A DNA stretch of 50,389 bases from Pelargonium nanum (Eukaryota > Streptophyta > Magnoliopsida > Geraniales > Geraniaceae): contig JAYMTF010000138.1 in assembly GCA_036897485.1 (NCBI GenBank), forward strand, positions 1 through 50,389, written 5' to 3'. The position numbers and the translations under genes were made by a program. Within the stretch, counting starts at the first letter, position 1; the number at the start of each line of letters is the position of its first letter. The notes under the pieces were generated by a model. It saw only the letters and a list, made by a program, of their open reading frames with translations. It did not search any database and was not told the origin of the DNA. Below, in pieces: positions 22,801 to 33,307 of this stretch.

Positions 22801-25800
22801 TTCTTTGAGGTTACAGCAGATAAAACATCTCCCAATCTACACATACAACATGAACGAAGTGAGAACATAGTACAGAACACCCACTCAGAAACCATCAAGT
22901 GTTCTGCAAAATGCTTCGTTACATCAAATGAGGACAAGAATCTATTATATAGTTTTAGCGCTTAAAAGTACGTTGTCTGTGTGTGATAAATCAAAAAAGG
23001 TGGGAGAGATATCCAAATTGTACTTGAAAGCAAGAAACAAGCGAAAACACCATGTATTGTTTAAATGCTACTCTACTACAACATACGCTGAAAGAGACTT
23101 CATAATGTGCAGCAAGTCCGTCACACGCTCCCCACTATCATCTTCTGTAATTACACCATCACTTCCAGCCAAGTCAACAAGAGAAAGTTTGCTATACAAG
23201 TTCTCTCCCGTTATTGAATTGTTATAGTATATGTGTATTGTGATTATCCTGACAAAAGTATAAGAAAAAATCAGAAAGAAGAATTAGACATTTAATACAA
23301 CCAAGGTATACAAATATGGATAAATATCCAGACCCAAAAAAAAAAAAATCGTGTTTATTTCCTGAAATTGTCCTTTGTACACTCATTTTTCAAACGTCCT
23401 ATTTTTCATGTCAAATTATTTTCAAGTTTTGAGTCTAGGGTTATATCTCATGGGCTACATCCTGTAACTTCATGAGACATTTTTGCATCACAAGATTAAC
23501 ATCTATGAGGATTGAGGATCCATCCCAACAACCAGTTTTCTGTTTGATCAACTGAACACATCAGGCTGCAATATTTTGGAAATAATGAATCAGGCTTAAG
23601 TAACAAATTAAATTTAAAGAGATACAAGCTATGACAGCCATTTTGCAAAAAGCGGTATAATTCAGAACTATTACAAACATCCTAAAAAATCAAGAACAAT
23701 CCTCTAAAAGCTAAACCCAACGGTCATAATAAAACAATATGCAAGGACTTCTCTGAAGAGAGAAGTACAGCCTTTCTCAACTTTTCTAAGGGTTCTTCAA
23801 AGTGATGCTTAGTATGGCACTAAAATCGTGTGTGAATTACATTTTTTAAAAAGGAAAATAGATGGAAGACAATAAAATCACATACATGATAACCATATAA
23901 AAGAAAGATTGAGGTGTGTATCATACAAATGAGAAACACTGAACTTTGAGACACCATTTCCCCGGCTCTGAAATGCAGCCTTTAAGACTCTAGAGAAGTC
24001 CAATGGGTTATCAACTTTTTCCTGCACAAGTTCTGTACAAGACTCTGGTGACCCAATGCTTATCTTCGGTAAACCGCTTTTTGATTCTGAGAGCAAATCC
24101 CTGATCTGTAAGAAATGAAAGGGTGGTTATATCAAAATCCCATGCAATGCTATGCTAACACTGTAATCCAACCCACTATTTTGGCTGACAGAGGAAGAGT
24201 GGTTGTCTTGTGCAATATAATGAAACTTAAGGAACCTGTTCATTGTAGAGCTCATAAGCTGTTACTGAGAAATTGAATCGAGATGTTAAAGTCGCATCTG
24301 AGTTAGCTAAATCAAACAACTCCTCAAAACAGCGGGCGTACAAACCACGATCATGACTAGATCCTTCCTGAGAATAGTGAAAGTGTGTCAAAAACAATCT
24401 TCTAGGTCTATAGAATAGAATTTCATCATAATGAACAAACAAGAAGTGTGTGAAATAGTACATAGTAATGAATAAACAAAAAGAGTAAATGAAAAAACTC
24501 ATGATTCAGGTCATCTGGAGTGACAATTTCTATAACTTAATTCACAAATAAAGAACTTGCAAAATAGAAATAGTGAAATATCCCTTTTGAATGTAATGCA
24601 TCAGATCAGACAGTTAAATAGTATCTATTTCTTAGTTTTCCATATAATTCTCTTACATGGGGCAACACAAGAAGTTTCTTGCAGCCATCCCCAACTAAGA
24701 AGGCCTTCAAACATAAGCTTGCCAAGCAGCGGACTTTGTGCATGGACAAAACTGTTTAAATGTAAAGATGCAAGCACAAGGCATTTTCACATACAACAGT
24801 ACATATGCAAAAAGAAAAATCTATAGATTATACATGCATTATATGGGAAAGGAGGGAGGAAGAAGAAAGAGAGTAACCATAGTATATGTTTTTCCTGAAT
24901 TTGTTTGTCCATAAGCAAATAGGGAAACATTATATCCATCCAGAGCTGACTGCACAAGTGGCTGAACATCACTGAAGAGTTCAGCTGTGTTCAGAAAAGG
25001 CAAAATAAAACAAATAAGATAGACTTGCAAGCTAATAGTATGAAAACATACGACAATTACGATAGATGCATGAATAAGAATTTGATACTCACCCTGTCCA
25101 ACATGAGGTCCATAAACCTTGTCAAATTCAAAATCCTTCTTTGGATTGGAGATAGAATCATCACTAGTATTTACACGAATAGTAAATTCATCAGGATATT
25201 CAACTATTGATGGACCTTCATCTTCAAATGGCGGTCTTGTACGACAAAAAACCTTTACATTTCCTGAACAGAACATGTTAGTTTTTCAAATAAAAAGGAA
25301 GAGTTTTTCAAGCTCAATGAAACCTATGCTTGAATAAAAATAGAAAGAAAGACAACAATACCTATGAGCTCATGCACGTGTGCGTGTGTGAGAGAGATAG
25401 ACTATGCAAATGGAATACTTAGAGAACGTGAGTACCTTTGGCTGTCAGCAAGTCATTGAACAACCTTTTCTTCTCACTGATCAGTGAAGAAATCCTGGCC
25501 TCAGTTTCAAGAGCAACTTGATCTGAAATTAACATGAATCTAGATTCCATCAACATAATACAACACTACAAATCTTGTAAATAAATTACAAAGTAAGGTA
25601 TTATTAGAAGGTTTATCTAAATTTTGAAGATTTGGAATATTCTTCGGGAACCTACTATCCAATAAGATGAAATGCATCAACAAGAACACAGCACTGTTGA
25701 ACAGAATATCAATATTTGTATCCATATCCATGTAAATAACTAAACAAGGCTAACCATTAGTACAGTTACTCAACTACTGGTATGCAGAGGAACTTGATTC

Positions 25801-27710
25801 CTCACCTAGCTTACGAGTTTTGTTAGCAAGAACACCTAGATAACGGGTAACCCGGTCAAGTTTCGCGTTAGAGTATTCTTGTAAATCACTTGCTTCTTGT
25901 CGCAACTCCTGGTAATCTTCTCTAGCAAGCTGCAACAAGATGGATATTTATCTGATCAACAACATGAAAATTTTATTGCATGAACTACTAGCTAAATTGC
26001 CGTTTGAGGAAACAGCCATGTTAACCCAAATATATGCCAAAAGAATTTCTACACACACACACGAAAAATCATCCGCAAAATATTAACAATTTACTAACAG
26101 AACTTTTTTTTAGTTCAAATAACCCTTGGTCCTCATAACAGAGCAGCCAGAAACCAGTTCCCAACATTTTTTTTTTAAATGTCTGTTAAAAATCATATCA
26201 GTTTAAGATTTATAATAGTCATATTTCAAATTCTTCTACTAATGCTTTATCAGTTCTTGAAAGTCCAAAATAATGCTAGTTTGCAAAATGCACCCCCAAG
26301 TTATAAGTGTATGTACTTAATTTCAACATCAGTATCCTTCCAAGCCTAGTGCAAAAACGCCCAAACATAACAGACTAGTGACGGACATGTGTTTTGCAAA
26401 ATCCTACACACGTTAGCAACGCCAATATGTAACCAACTTCAAGAAATTTGAAAAGTTGTATAAAGGAAAATAGCAATGTATGTTACCCTTACCCCAGGTT
26501 CTCAGCTAAAAAACTACATTGATTTGAGATTCAATGAAAAAAAGTAAATGAATTAGCAATTAATACCCAGCTTCACAGCTAAGAAGAGAGATAGTCTTAC
26601 CAAATAAAGTAGCAATAAATACAAAATGCATGCAAGATCCCATTTTTGTAATCAAGCTAATTATTCCCAGAGGTCCAAACAACAAGAAAATCCCAAAAAC
26701 AAACTAGCAATTGAATGTTTTATTTCTAGAAACTAATCTTCTTCTTTTTTCTTTCCAAACACAACCCGAGTTTGAAAAACTGAAATGCTTCCAGCTGATG
26801 AAGAAAAAATAATATGCCCAAAAATGCCTTTCTCACAAAGCACTCATTGTTCTCATCTTAAACACATTTCTCTGGACCACAAATGGCAACCATTTACACT
26901 ACAATTCGCCTTAAATAGCATTAATAGAAGCATTTTGCAGAACTGAAACAATACATTCACAAGCTCAATCTTACTCATATTCATCGCATAAGCTCACACA
27001 TCAATTCAAGTTCAGCTCATTCACTAAATTGCCACCAATTTTCCAACAACCTCCAAAATTACCTCTAATTAGCCCAAAACACACACAATTCAAGCAAAAA
27101 CGAATGCAGGAAACGTCATGAAGCAGCCACCTTTATATTCACCAGCTCAAAGAGCTCACACTATAATTTCAAGGTCAGGCTCAGCTCAGCTCATTCACTT
27201 AATTACCACCAATTTTCCAACAATCCCTCAAACTTACCACAAATTAGCCCAAAAACCCCACGATTCAAACAAAAACATATGCAGAGAACGTGATGAACCA
27301 GTCACCTTTACATTCACCAGCTCAATGATACTCATAATCATCCCATTAGCTCACACTATCAATTCAAGTTCAGGTTTAGCTCATTCACTTTATTGCCACC
27401 AATTCTCCAACAATCCCTCAAAATTACCCCAAATTACCGCAGAAAACACACAATTCAAGCAAAAACTAATGCACACCTTTACTTTCTCATTCAGCCTCTG
27501 CAGCTTAGAAGCGAGCGTGAGCTTCGAAGCCTCCGAATGCGGCAGAACCGATGCCGCAGAGATCGAGTACCTCCGAACCAACGGCGCCGGCGCGAAAGGC
27601 CTGAAGTCGTCGTTCCCAAGCGACGCCGAAGGAGAATGAGAAGAAGACGGAGACTTCCTCGGCTCGAACCCGCTCACCTCCCAGTTCCCCCGGTTCCTCT
27701 GCTCCGCCAT
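13848..27710 (-). CDS. KAC1: KIN-14 kinesin of KAC1/KCA1 type, 23 exons
   Basis: Predicted 1297-residue kinesin for actin-based chloroplast photorelocation and anchoring to the plasma membrane. Exons: 27710-27477, 25929-25806, 25522-25436, 25263-25093, 24984-24878, 24367-24236, 24105-23927, 23248-23087, 22836-22745, 21816-21665, 21242-21069, 20422-20276, 19568-19383, 18477-18406, 17541-17486, 17365-17137, 16924-16733, 16617-16426, 16067-15717, 15331-15233, 14851-14711, 14611-14453, 14303-13848. Phases agree throughout. The N-terminus (NRGNWEVSGFEPRKS) and the whole C-terminal half match plant KAC/KCA proteins (about 1270 residues). The motor lies near 150-475, with P-loop GQTNSGKT at 231-238 and switch II DLAGSD at 370-375. 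Switch I is degenerate. A coiled coil spans about 481-673. The conserved KAC tail runs from about 715 to 1297. KAC1 versus KAC2 is not resolved. Confidence 0.95.
20232..20270. repeat. GA / GGGA microsatellite at a KAC1 splice donor
   Basis: A run of GA dinucleotides passes into GGGA repeats and ends a few bases from the donor of KAC1 exon 12 at 20275. On the coding strand it is a CT-rich tract just inside the intron. Confidence 0.8.
22149..22372. mobile_element. Stowaway-like MITE in KAC1 intron 9
   Basis: The left end CTCCCTCCGTCCCCAAA is the hallmark of Stowaway-type MITEs, followed by the usual ttagtgtcatgttcc. The right end (cattcattttgggacacgaatgttact) is a mutated form of the expected inverted GGGACGGAGGGAGTA. 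About 220 bp in total, inside the intron 21817-22744. Confidence 0.65.
26954..27490 (-). repeat. Three tandem repeats at the KAC1 exon 1/intron 1 border
   Basis: Three imperfect direct repeats start at about 26954, 27137 and 27312. Each opens attcac(c/a)agctcaa and contains ttcact(t/a)..ttgccaccaatt and acaattcaagcaaaaac-like words. On the coding strand two internal junctions read TAAAG|GTGG and TAAAG|GTGA, echoing the real donor TAAAG|GTGT at 27477. Periods are about 183, 175 and 161 bases. Confidence 0.85.
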
Positions 27711-28200
27711 TTCCCTCCAAACGAATCCGAAACCAAGACCAAAACAAAAACCAAAACCCTAGCAATCTTCTGTTCAGATTCGAAGCAAATCGAAGAGCCT
27801 AGAGCTCGAAACAGCTCTTCGTCGTCGTCGTCGAAGCTTCGAGATCATTGGCTTGAGCTTCTGGAAATGGAATGATTTGGGCTTATAAAGGAGAGGGGTG
27901 GTGGAGGAGAAACGGCGACGTATCAAGAGGCGAGACAGTGTGGGGCTGTTTGGGACACGAAAATTTCTGCGCTTGTTGTTACTTGACGCTTCGCTCTCAA
28001 TGCTTTGTCATTTCGGGTCTTGTTGTCGATCTGTGTCTCCGTCGAGAACAGTTTCAAAATTCAGATAAGGCGACAAGCACGTGAGTCGGCTGCGAGCGAC
28101 AGCGCGTGAGGTTTCGCCACGTGACTCCAGACCAGTACATTCCAAACTTTCAAATATCAGGCACAAAAATGTTTTCACGTGGGTGTTTGTGCATACGTGT
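27711..28200 (-). promoter_or_regulatory. KAC1 leader and promoter with three G-boxes
   Basis: The leader carries a telo-box (aaaccctag near 27754) and a CGTCGTCGTCGTC run. Upstream, perfect CACGTG G-boxes lie at 28078-28083, 28118-28123 and 28176-28181, about 370-470 bases from the ATG. A further TACGTG core lies near 28194. G-boxes are known targets of HY5, PIF and ABA-response bZIP factors, which suits a light-related gene, but binding is inferred. Confidence 0.55.
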
Positions 28201-28565
28201 TACATGTTGACAATTTGTGTCGTAATACTGTAAACGGCACAGAATTAACGAATTTGAATTAATATATTCTGTAACTGTGTTGACTATTAAAATATGGACG
28301 AACGATTGATTAGTCGCATTTTAACACACACAATTCATACTTAAAGATGCAATTGTAAGTTAATCTTAATAGTGTGCCATACATGATGGATTATGTCATG
28401 TCAAACATAGATTCTATCATACATAATCTGTTGGGTCATGTTCGTGTCAATTGTGTTAAATGTGTCATGTTCGTATTGGGCATAACATATAATCGATTTT
28501 TAATGACACGCTCGGATTGTCAGATCTAGTTGTATATACTGTCTCATAATAATCAATATTTGTAA

Positions 28566-28694
28566 CCAAGGCATGTTGGGCCAAGCGGTTGATGCGCTTT
28601 GGATTTCCTATGAGGTCTCATGTTCGAGCCTCCTTGCCGACGGTATGGGGAGTGGCCTTTGTAGATCTGCTGTCCCGTCGCATATTAAAAAAAA
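28566..28694 (+). mobile_element. tRNA-derived SINE, family A, copy 2, perfect 15-bp TSD
   Basis: The same tRNA-like head and body as the copy at 3755-3870 (TTGGGCCAAGCGGTTGATGC, TTCGAGCCTCCTTGCCGACG), ending in A10. It is flanked by identical direct repeats aatcaatatttgtaa at 28551-28565 and 28695-28709. The perfect duplication suggests a relatively recent insertion. Confidence 0.92.
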
Positions 28695-29615
28695 AATCAA
28701 TATTTGTAAGTTTGTTTATAACTAGTAAATGTATGGGAATTCAGTATCTTCTAGTTACATATTATTTTCGCATAAACAAATATATGCGTTAAGAAATGTA
28801 CACACGTGAAACAAATGTGTCGGACACTTATGCGTTAATTATATTTTATGCAATAAAAAGTTAATTAATATTGTATATTTACTCATGTATTATGTGACAT
28901 TCTAAATTCGTTGGACTTGGATCTTAAGTTGGTCCCATGTTGGATCTCTTTAGACTGGGATGGTTCCAAATCCAATTATAGTCAACCATTCATTTACGGT
29001 TTTGCCCTTCCCTTTTGGATGTCACTTTTTAATAGTCAAATGGCAAAAAATCCCAAAATGTAGTGCACTATCATTTGAATATTTTTAGCACATATTTGGT
29101 ATAGCTTTAGTTAGAAAATCTGATTTTTCATTTTTATTTTATGAACATGTGGAACCCATTTAACATCATAGCCAACTCAACTACACCTGTCATGGAGTTG
29201 GAGGTTTGATAATTATTAAATTTTCCAAATAAAATAAATAAATTGTTATATTTTGTTCTTTCAATCCAATAATATACCATTGATTGATGTTCTTTCTCTA
29301 GATTGGAGAGCCATTGAGCCTTCTTTAAAGCTAACAATAATCGAGTTAGCTATTTGGGCATTTAGATCCACAGAAATAATGGGCCTAAGACCAAGTGACA
29401 AATTAGGCCCACGAAACCCAAAATCATAGTACAATCCATCTTTCAAGTATACATGAAAAAGCGAAAGCATATGCCCATATACGGAATTAGAGTCGACAAT
29501 CTGGACCCGAATCGGCACCCCTTCGGATGACTCATATATGTTATATGTAAACTCCAAATCCGCCCGACTTACGATCTATATGAACCCACACCTCTTCGGG
29601 CTAAGTTTAGGGCAC

Positions 29616-29825
29616 GTAGAGGTGGCAAAAGTTAGGGCAAGTTCGGGGTGAAGAACCCTAACCTTAACTCGACCTTACAGGGTGTTTGGGTGGGTTGGGT
29701 TTTAGGCATAAAAAAACATCATTTGCTTGCGAGCATACCCGACTCGATTTGTTCGAATTGATACAAGCAGACCTGACCCCGACTCGAAACAGCTGAGTTT
29801 CGGGTACCCTTTTGTCAACTCTAGT
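29616..29825. mobile_element. hAT-like MITE, about 210 bp
   Basis: The left end TAGAGGTGGCAAAAG and the inverted right end CTAGAGTTGACAAAAGG form matching terminal repeats. The interior carries GGGTT / AACCC words as in the related copies at 6743-6892 and 37062-37535. No intact 8-bp duplication is visible. Confidence 0.5.
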
Positions 29826-30459
29826 TCAGAATAGGCCTTTTCAACCCAACATGACTCGAAAATCTTAATAATACACACCAACAAACTTCTTAAATTGTTA
29901 TAGTAGATAAACATTCTATACACTACACCTATTTTGGTACGATACTCGATATAGTCACATCACACGTAACCATTCGGAAATTTAGATTGACAAAAACTAA
30001 TGGGCCTGAGCCCGAATGGGAAATTAGGCCCACGAAGCCCAAATTCCAAGTGTACTAGCACTTGCATCCAACTTTTTCAAGTGTACTTGGGCCGTAACAA
30101 GAGGAAGGTCAACATCAGAAAGCGAAAACATGTGGAAATAGAGAGAGGAATCACATGCAAACTCGAGTGGTAGTACACATTGATCACTGACCACTCATCA
30201 ATCATCATTAACATCAACCATAAATCAGACCGTTCCAAACATTAAAATACTCCCAAACAGTGTCATAAAAGCACATACCATACCCTCTGGGCCCACCTCT
30301 GACGAAGAATGATGACCCTTCACTCATCTCATCCAATCACAACTCAATTATCACCTACCACCTACCCCTGCCACGTGTACAATATCTTTCCCACAACAAA
30401 ACTTCTTTTTCTATGAAGCATAAAACTTGATATAAAAACGTTATTTTATTCTATTTTGA

Positions 30460-31165
30460 TAAAAATAATTTGGTCTTTAAACTTTGTTTAACCAAAATTA
30501 GTTCTTTAACTAGCCTTTTGAACCTCTAAAAACCTAAAATGATTTAAATGTTATTTTTGTATTATGGTTGACTGGATCATAATTTAATATCGAATATTTG
30601 TATGAAATGTATAGTATTAAAAAAATTAGTAATAATATCAATAGTATATTGTATATGTGAAATTCATTTTTATAAAATGCAATATATGAAATTCGTAATT
30701 ATTACATAAGAAATGAGAAATAGATATAACATAAACTAATTATTTGAATATTTGAATATTATATATTTCAAATTAATTAAAAATTAAATTTCTTTTATCT
30801 TTTCATAACTAATTTAGGATATAAATCAATTTCAAAATTTACATTATATTAACTATATATTTAATTATAATTGACACATGCCACAAAATTGAAAGTTGAA
30901 ATTGTCACATGTCAATCAATTAAGCACTCAATTAGAATTAAAAATGACATATGTCATTCAATGAGTTCGGGACTCCACTTTATAATATATATATTAGATT
31001 TTTACATTTTGACCAAATTTGGTACATAAACTTTGTTTTAACCCAAAATGATCACTGAACTTTCAAGTATTGACCCCTAAATGGTCATGAATTTTCACAT
31101 ATTGACCCAAAATGATCTTTACCTTTAGAGCTTATATCAAAAAATGAAGAACCAAATTGGGTTAA
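30460..31165. mobile_element. Possible non-autonomous TIR element, AT-rich
   Basis: The left end reads aatttggtctttaaacttt. Near the right end gaagaaccaaattggg is its rough inverse. A second direct copy (caaatttggtacataaactttg) lies at 31015. Such 'ttggtcct(t)aaacttt' ends are common in plant MITEs. Borders and class are uncertain. Confidence 0.35.
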
Positions 31166-31603
31166 TTGACATTTTCATGAAAAAGTGATCGAGATTTTTT
31201 ATTATTATTTAATTTTCATGGTGTTAATGTCGTATAGTTTAGGCTGAACCAACCTTGTTCTAAAACGTCAAACACAATAACCATCGATTGGGACAACAAT
31301 GTTATATCAGAATCACGCAAACAAACATTGTTCAATATGATAAAAAGATTTTTTGATTTACCAGTTGAAGTACACAACATGGGATAACTCTCATTTTTTA
31401 CTCCAAACTCCACCTCATATCATCGTCAGCGAGACTTCAATATGAAACCTTAAAGACAATACAAAGCATTTTAACAAAACTTTGATCAAAAATGATTTCT
31501 CTGGTTTCACAACAAAAGTATTGTACATTAACGCAATTAAACTCTAATCAACGTTACATATACCTTTCTTTCGGTTCGCAACAATAGAATTGTATTTTAG
31601 TTA

Positions 31604-31796
31604 CTCAAAGATAGTGACGCAGTTGGCAACACATGTTGCGTTCGATCACCGCTCAACACACCCATGGGGAGAGATGAAGATTTTAACTGTGAACAAACCT
31701 CGAATAAAGATTAGTCTAAGTATGGTAAAACGGCTTAAAAATACCAACTGCAAGTGTACGGATCCGCTCAAAAATCTCATATTATAAACCGAAAAA
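31604..31796 (+). mobile_element. SINE, family B, perfect 16-bp TSD
   Basis: The 193-bp body contains a tRNA-like B box (GCGTTCGATCACC) near its 5' end and a purine/A-rich 3' end. It is flanked by identical repeats aattgtattttagtta at 31588-31603 and 31797-31812. The 3' half matches bases 1-106 of the window. The target duplication supports retroposition; the family name is not known to me. Confidence 0.8.
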
Positions 31797-32253
31797 AATT
31801 GTATTTTAGTTATCTCCTCAAATCAAATATAATAAATATATTTAAATGTAACGTGGATGGAGAGTAATTATTGCTGGTTTTGTTAGGGAGTGAGACAACG
31901 ACAGGTGTGCAAATAGGGGCATGGCTGGGCTTGGCTATTTCTGTACGGTAAAAGACCCCATCTACTGCCTATTGCTTCCATAAATAAATTACTATATTAA
32001 TATTATACAACAGTACAATACTACTGCTCTAGTTTGTATCTTTGGTGGATTTTCTTGAGTTTTGTGATTTGTTTTTTATTTTTACTTCCCTTTTTGCTCA
32101 AACAATTTGCATTGTTTCTCTTTTCTTATAATTGACATAGATTTATTGAAAATAGTTTATTATAAGAATCATCTATTTTTATAAAGCAAGTTCTTGAAGA
32201 TAATTGACATGGATTTGTTGATTTCGTTCAATATAATCACATCTTTTATGTTT

Positions 32254-32314
32254 TTTTTAGTTAGCCTCTAAGGAAATCTGAAGCGTTTAAACTGTTTGAT
32301 TCAATTTGCTTTGG
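32254..32314 (-). mobile_element. Mini-SINE: 61-bp insertion of the 5' half of family A
   Basis: On the minus strand the insert holds only the tRNA-like head (…CAAACAGTTTAAACGCTTCAG…TTAGAGGC) and then an A-run. It is flanked by the perfect 17-bp repeat tcacatcttttatgttt at 32237-32253 and 32315-32331. The head matches the copy at 32703-32843 (gaatctgaagcg(c/t)ttaaac). The SINE 3' body is missing. Confidence 0.82.
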
Positions 32315-32371
32315 TCACATCTTTTATGTTTAAAACAAGTAACTACTAACAAAATCTTATAATTAGAGTAC

Positions 32372-32485
32372 CAAGACATGTTTGACCAAGTGGTTTAGAC
32401 AGTTTGAATTCTCTTTGAGTTCTGAGGTTCGAGTTTACCAAAAGGGAGAGCTACCCCTGTTGTGTAGCTCAAATTGATAAAAAAA
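32372..32485 (+). mobile_element. tRNA-derived SINE, family A-related, copy 3
   Basis: The head (gaccaagtggtttagacag, then gaggttcgagtttacc as B box) and a body ending tgtagctcaaattgat plus an A-run. The flanking repeats aatcttataattagagtac (32353-32371) and aatcttacaattagagtac (32486-32504) differ at one of 19 positions. The tail resembles the copy at 32703-32843. Confidence 0.88.
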
Positions 32486-32702
32486 AATCTTACAATTAGA
32501 GTACTAAGAAAGTTAGTATAAAATAAGGATCCCGAATTAAAAGTTATTTTGACTTATTAGATTAAGCCATTAATGAGACACATCATTAAAATGTATAAAT
32601 CTAATGAGTTGCTCCGTTGAATTTTAATGTAATAGTAAGAGTTGAACCCACAATCTGACACAACATGACACGCTTGTGCTACCATTAAAACCTCTCTAGT
32701 TT

Positions 32703-32843
32703 TTTTTATCAGTTGAGCTATACAATAAAGGGTAACTCTCCCCTATAAAATTCACCCCATTCCGCATGTAGAGAGACTCGAACCTGAGATCTCTAAGAGA
32801 ATCTGAAGCGCTTAAACCGCTTGACCCAACTTGTTTCCAGAAA
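32703..32843 (-). mobile_element. tRNA-derived SINE, family A-related, copy 4
   Basis: The minus strand reads a tRNA-like head (TTGGGTCAAGCGGTTTAAGC, B box GGTTCGAGTC) followed by a body ending tagctcaactgataaaaa. The flanks ctctctagttt (32692-32702) and ctctcaagttt (32844-32854) are a probable one-mismatch target duplication. Confidence 0.8.
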
Positions 32844-32896
32844 CTCTCAAGTTTATAAAACATAAAAAAAATAAATATAAATAAGAGAAAAAAGAC

Positions 32897-33023
32897 TCTC
32901 AGCCAATAAATTATAGCCAATTAGGTGATGCCACGTCAGCTATTTACATCCATACCCACCCCAATGAATTTTTGGGCGCGGAGCGCCCCGTCCGGACCCG
33001 TTTTCTTTGTTTATTGGCTGAGA
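32897..33023. mobile_element. Short MITE candidate with perfect 14-bp inverted ends
   Basis: tctcagccaataaa at 32897-32910 is the exact reverse complement of tttattggctgaga at 33010-33023. The 127-bp element contains a perfect small hairpin, GGGCGC-GGA-GCGCCC at 32974-32988. No target duplication is obvious. It lies about 0.6 kb upstream of the MADS-box start codon. Confidence 0.6.
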
Positions 33024-33307
33024 TTCCTGATACTTTATAAATTATCTATCACTATTTTTCACCAAATTACTAATTTATTTGGCACAGTTACCCAGCCATT
33101 AGAGATATAAAGTGAGTAAGAACCACAGTGAATAGTCAAATTTCCAAACTCAATCAGAAACAGTAGCACAGCCCCAGTCATGGGAGGATACCAAAAAAAC
33201 ACTGTTTCTCTCCCCCAAATCAAAGTCCCCTAACCCTTTACAGCAACAAACAGCCAAACCATTCCATTTAATTTATAAAATATAATAATATAGAAAACAT
33301 TGCTGCA

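Larger units (their letters stand above)
28710..31587. other. Intergenic DNA made mostly of old transposon debris
   Basis: No coding exon is supported. It holds a diverged direct duplication (about 29370-29485 and 29980-30145, sharing atgggcct.ag.cc, aaattaggcccacga and cagaaagcgaaa words), the hAT-like MITE listed separately, and a very AT-rich tract at 30540-30900. A possible 700-bp TIR element lies at 30460-31165. Frames at 29134-29557 and 29702-29923 look like chance. Confidence 0.5.

Noticed and set aside
26954..27490. Possible CRISPR-like array
   Set aside because: Units are 160-185 bases, imperfect and without spacers, in a plant intron; this is a tandem duplication.
27118..27639. 173-residue plus-strand frame with internal repeats (HTIISRSGSAQ-like)
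   Set aside because: It lies antisense to KAC1 exon 1 and across its intronic tandem repeats, which create the repetitive peptide.
27393..27875. 160-residue Arg-rich plus-strand frame
   Set aside because: Antisense to KAC1 exon 1 and leader; biased composition from the GC-rich strand.
32627..32690. tRNA-like word 'gttgaacccacaatctgac'
   Set aside because: Too short, with no foldable tRNA and no flanking duplication.
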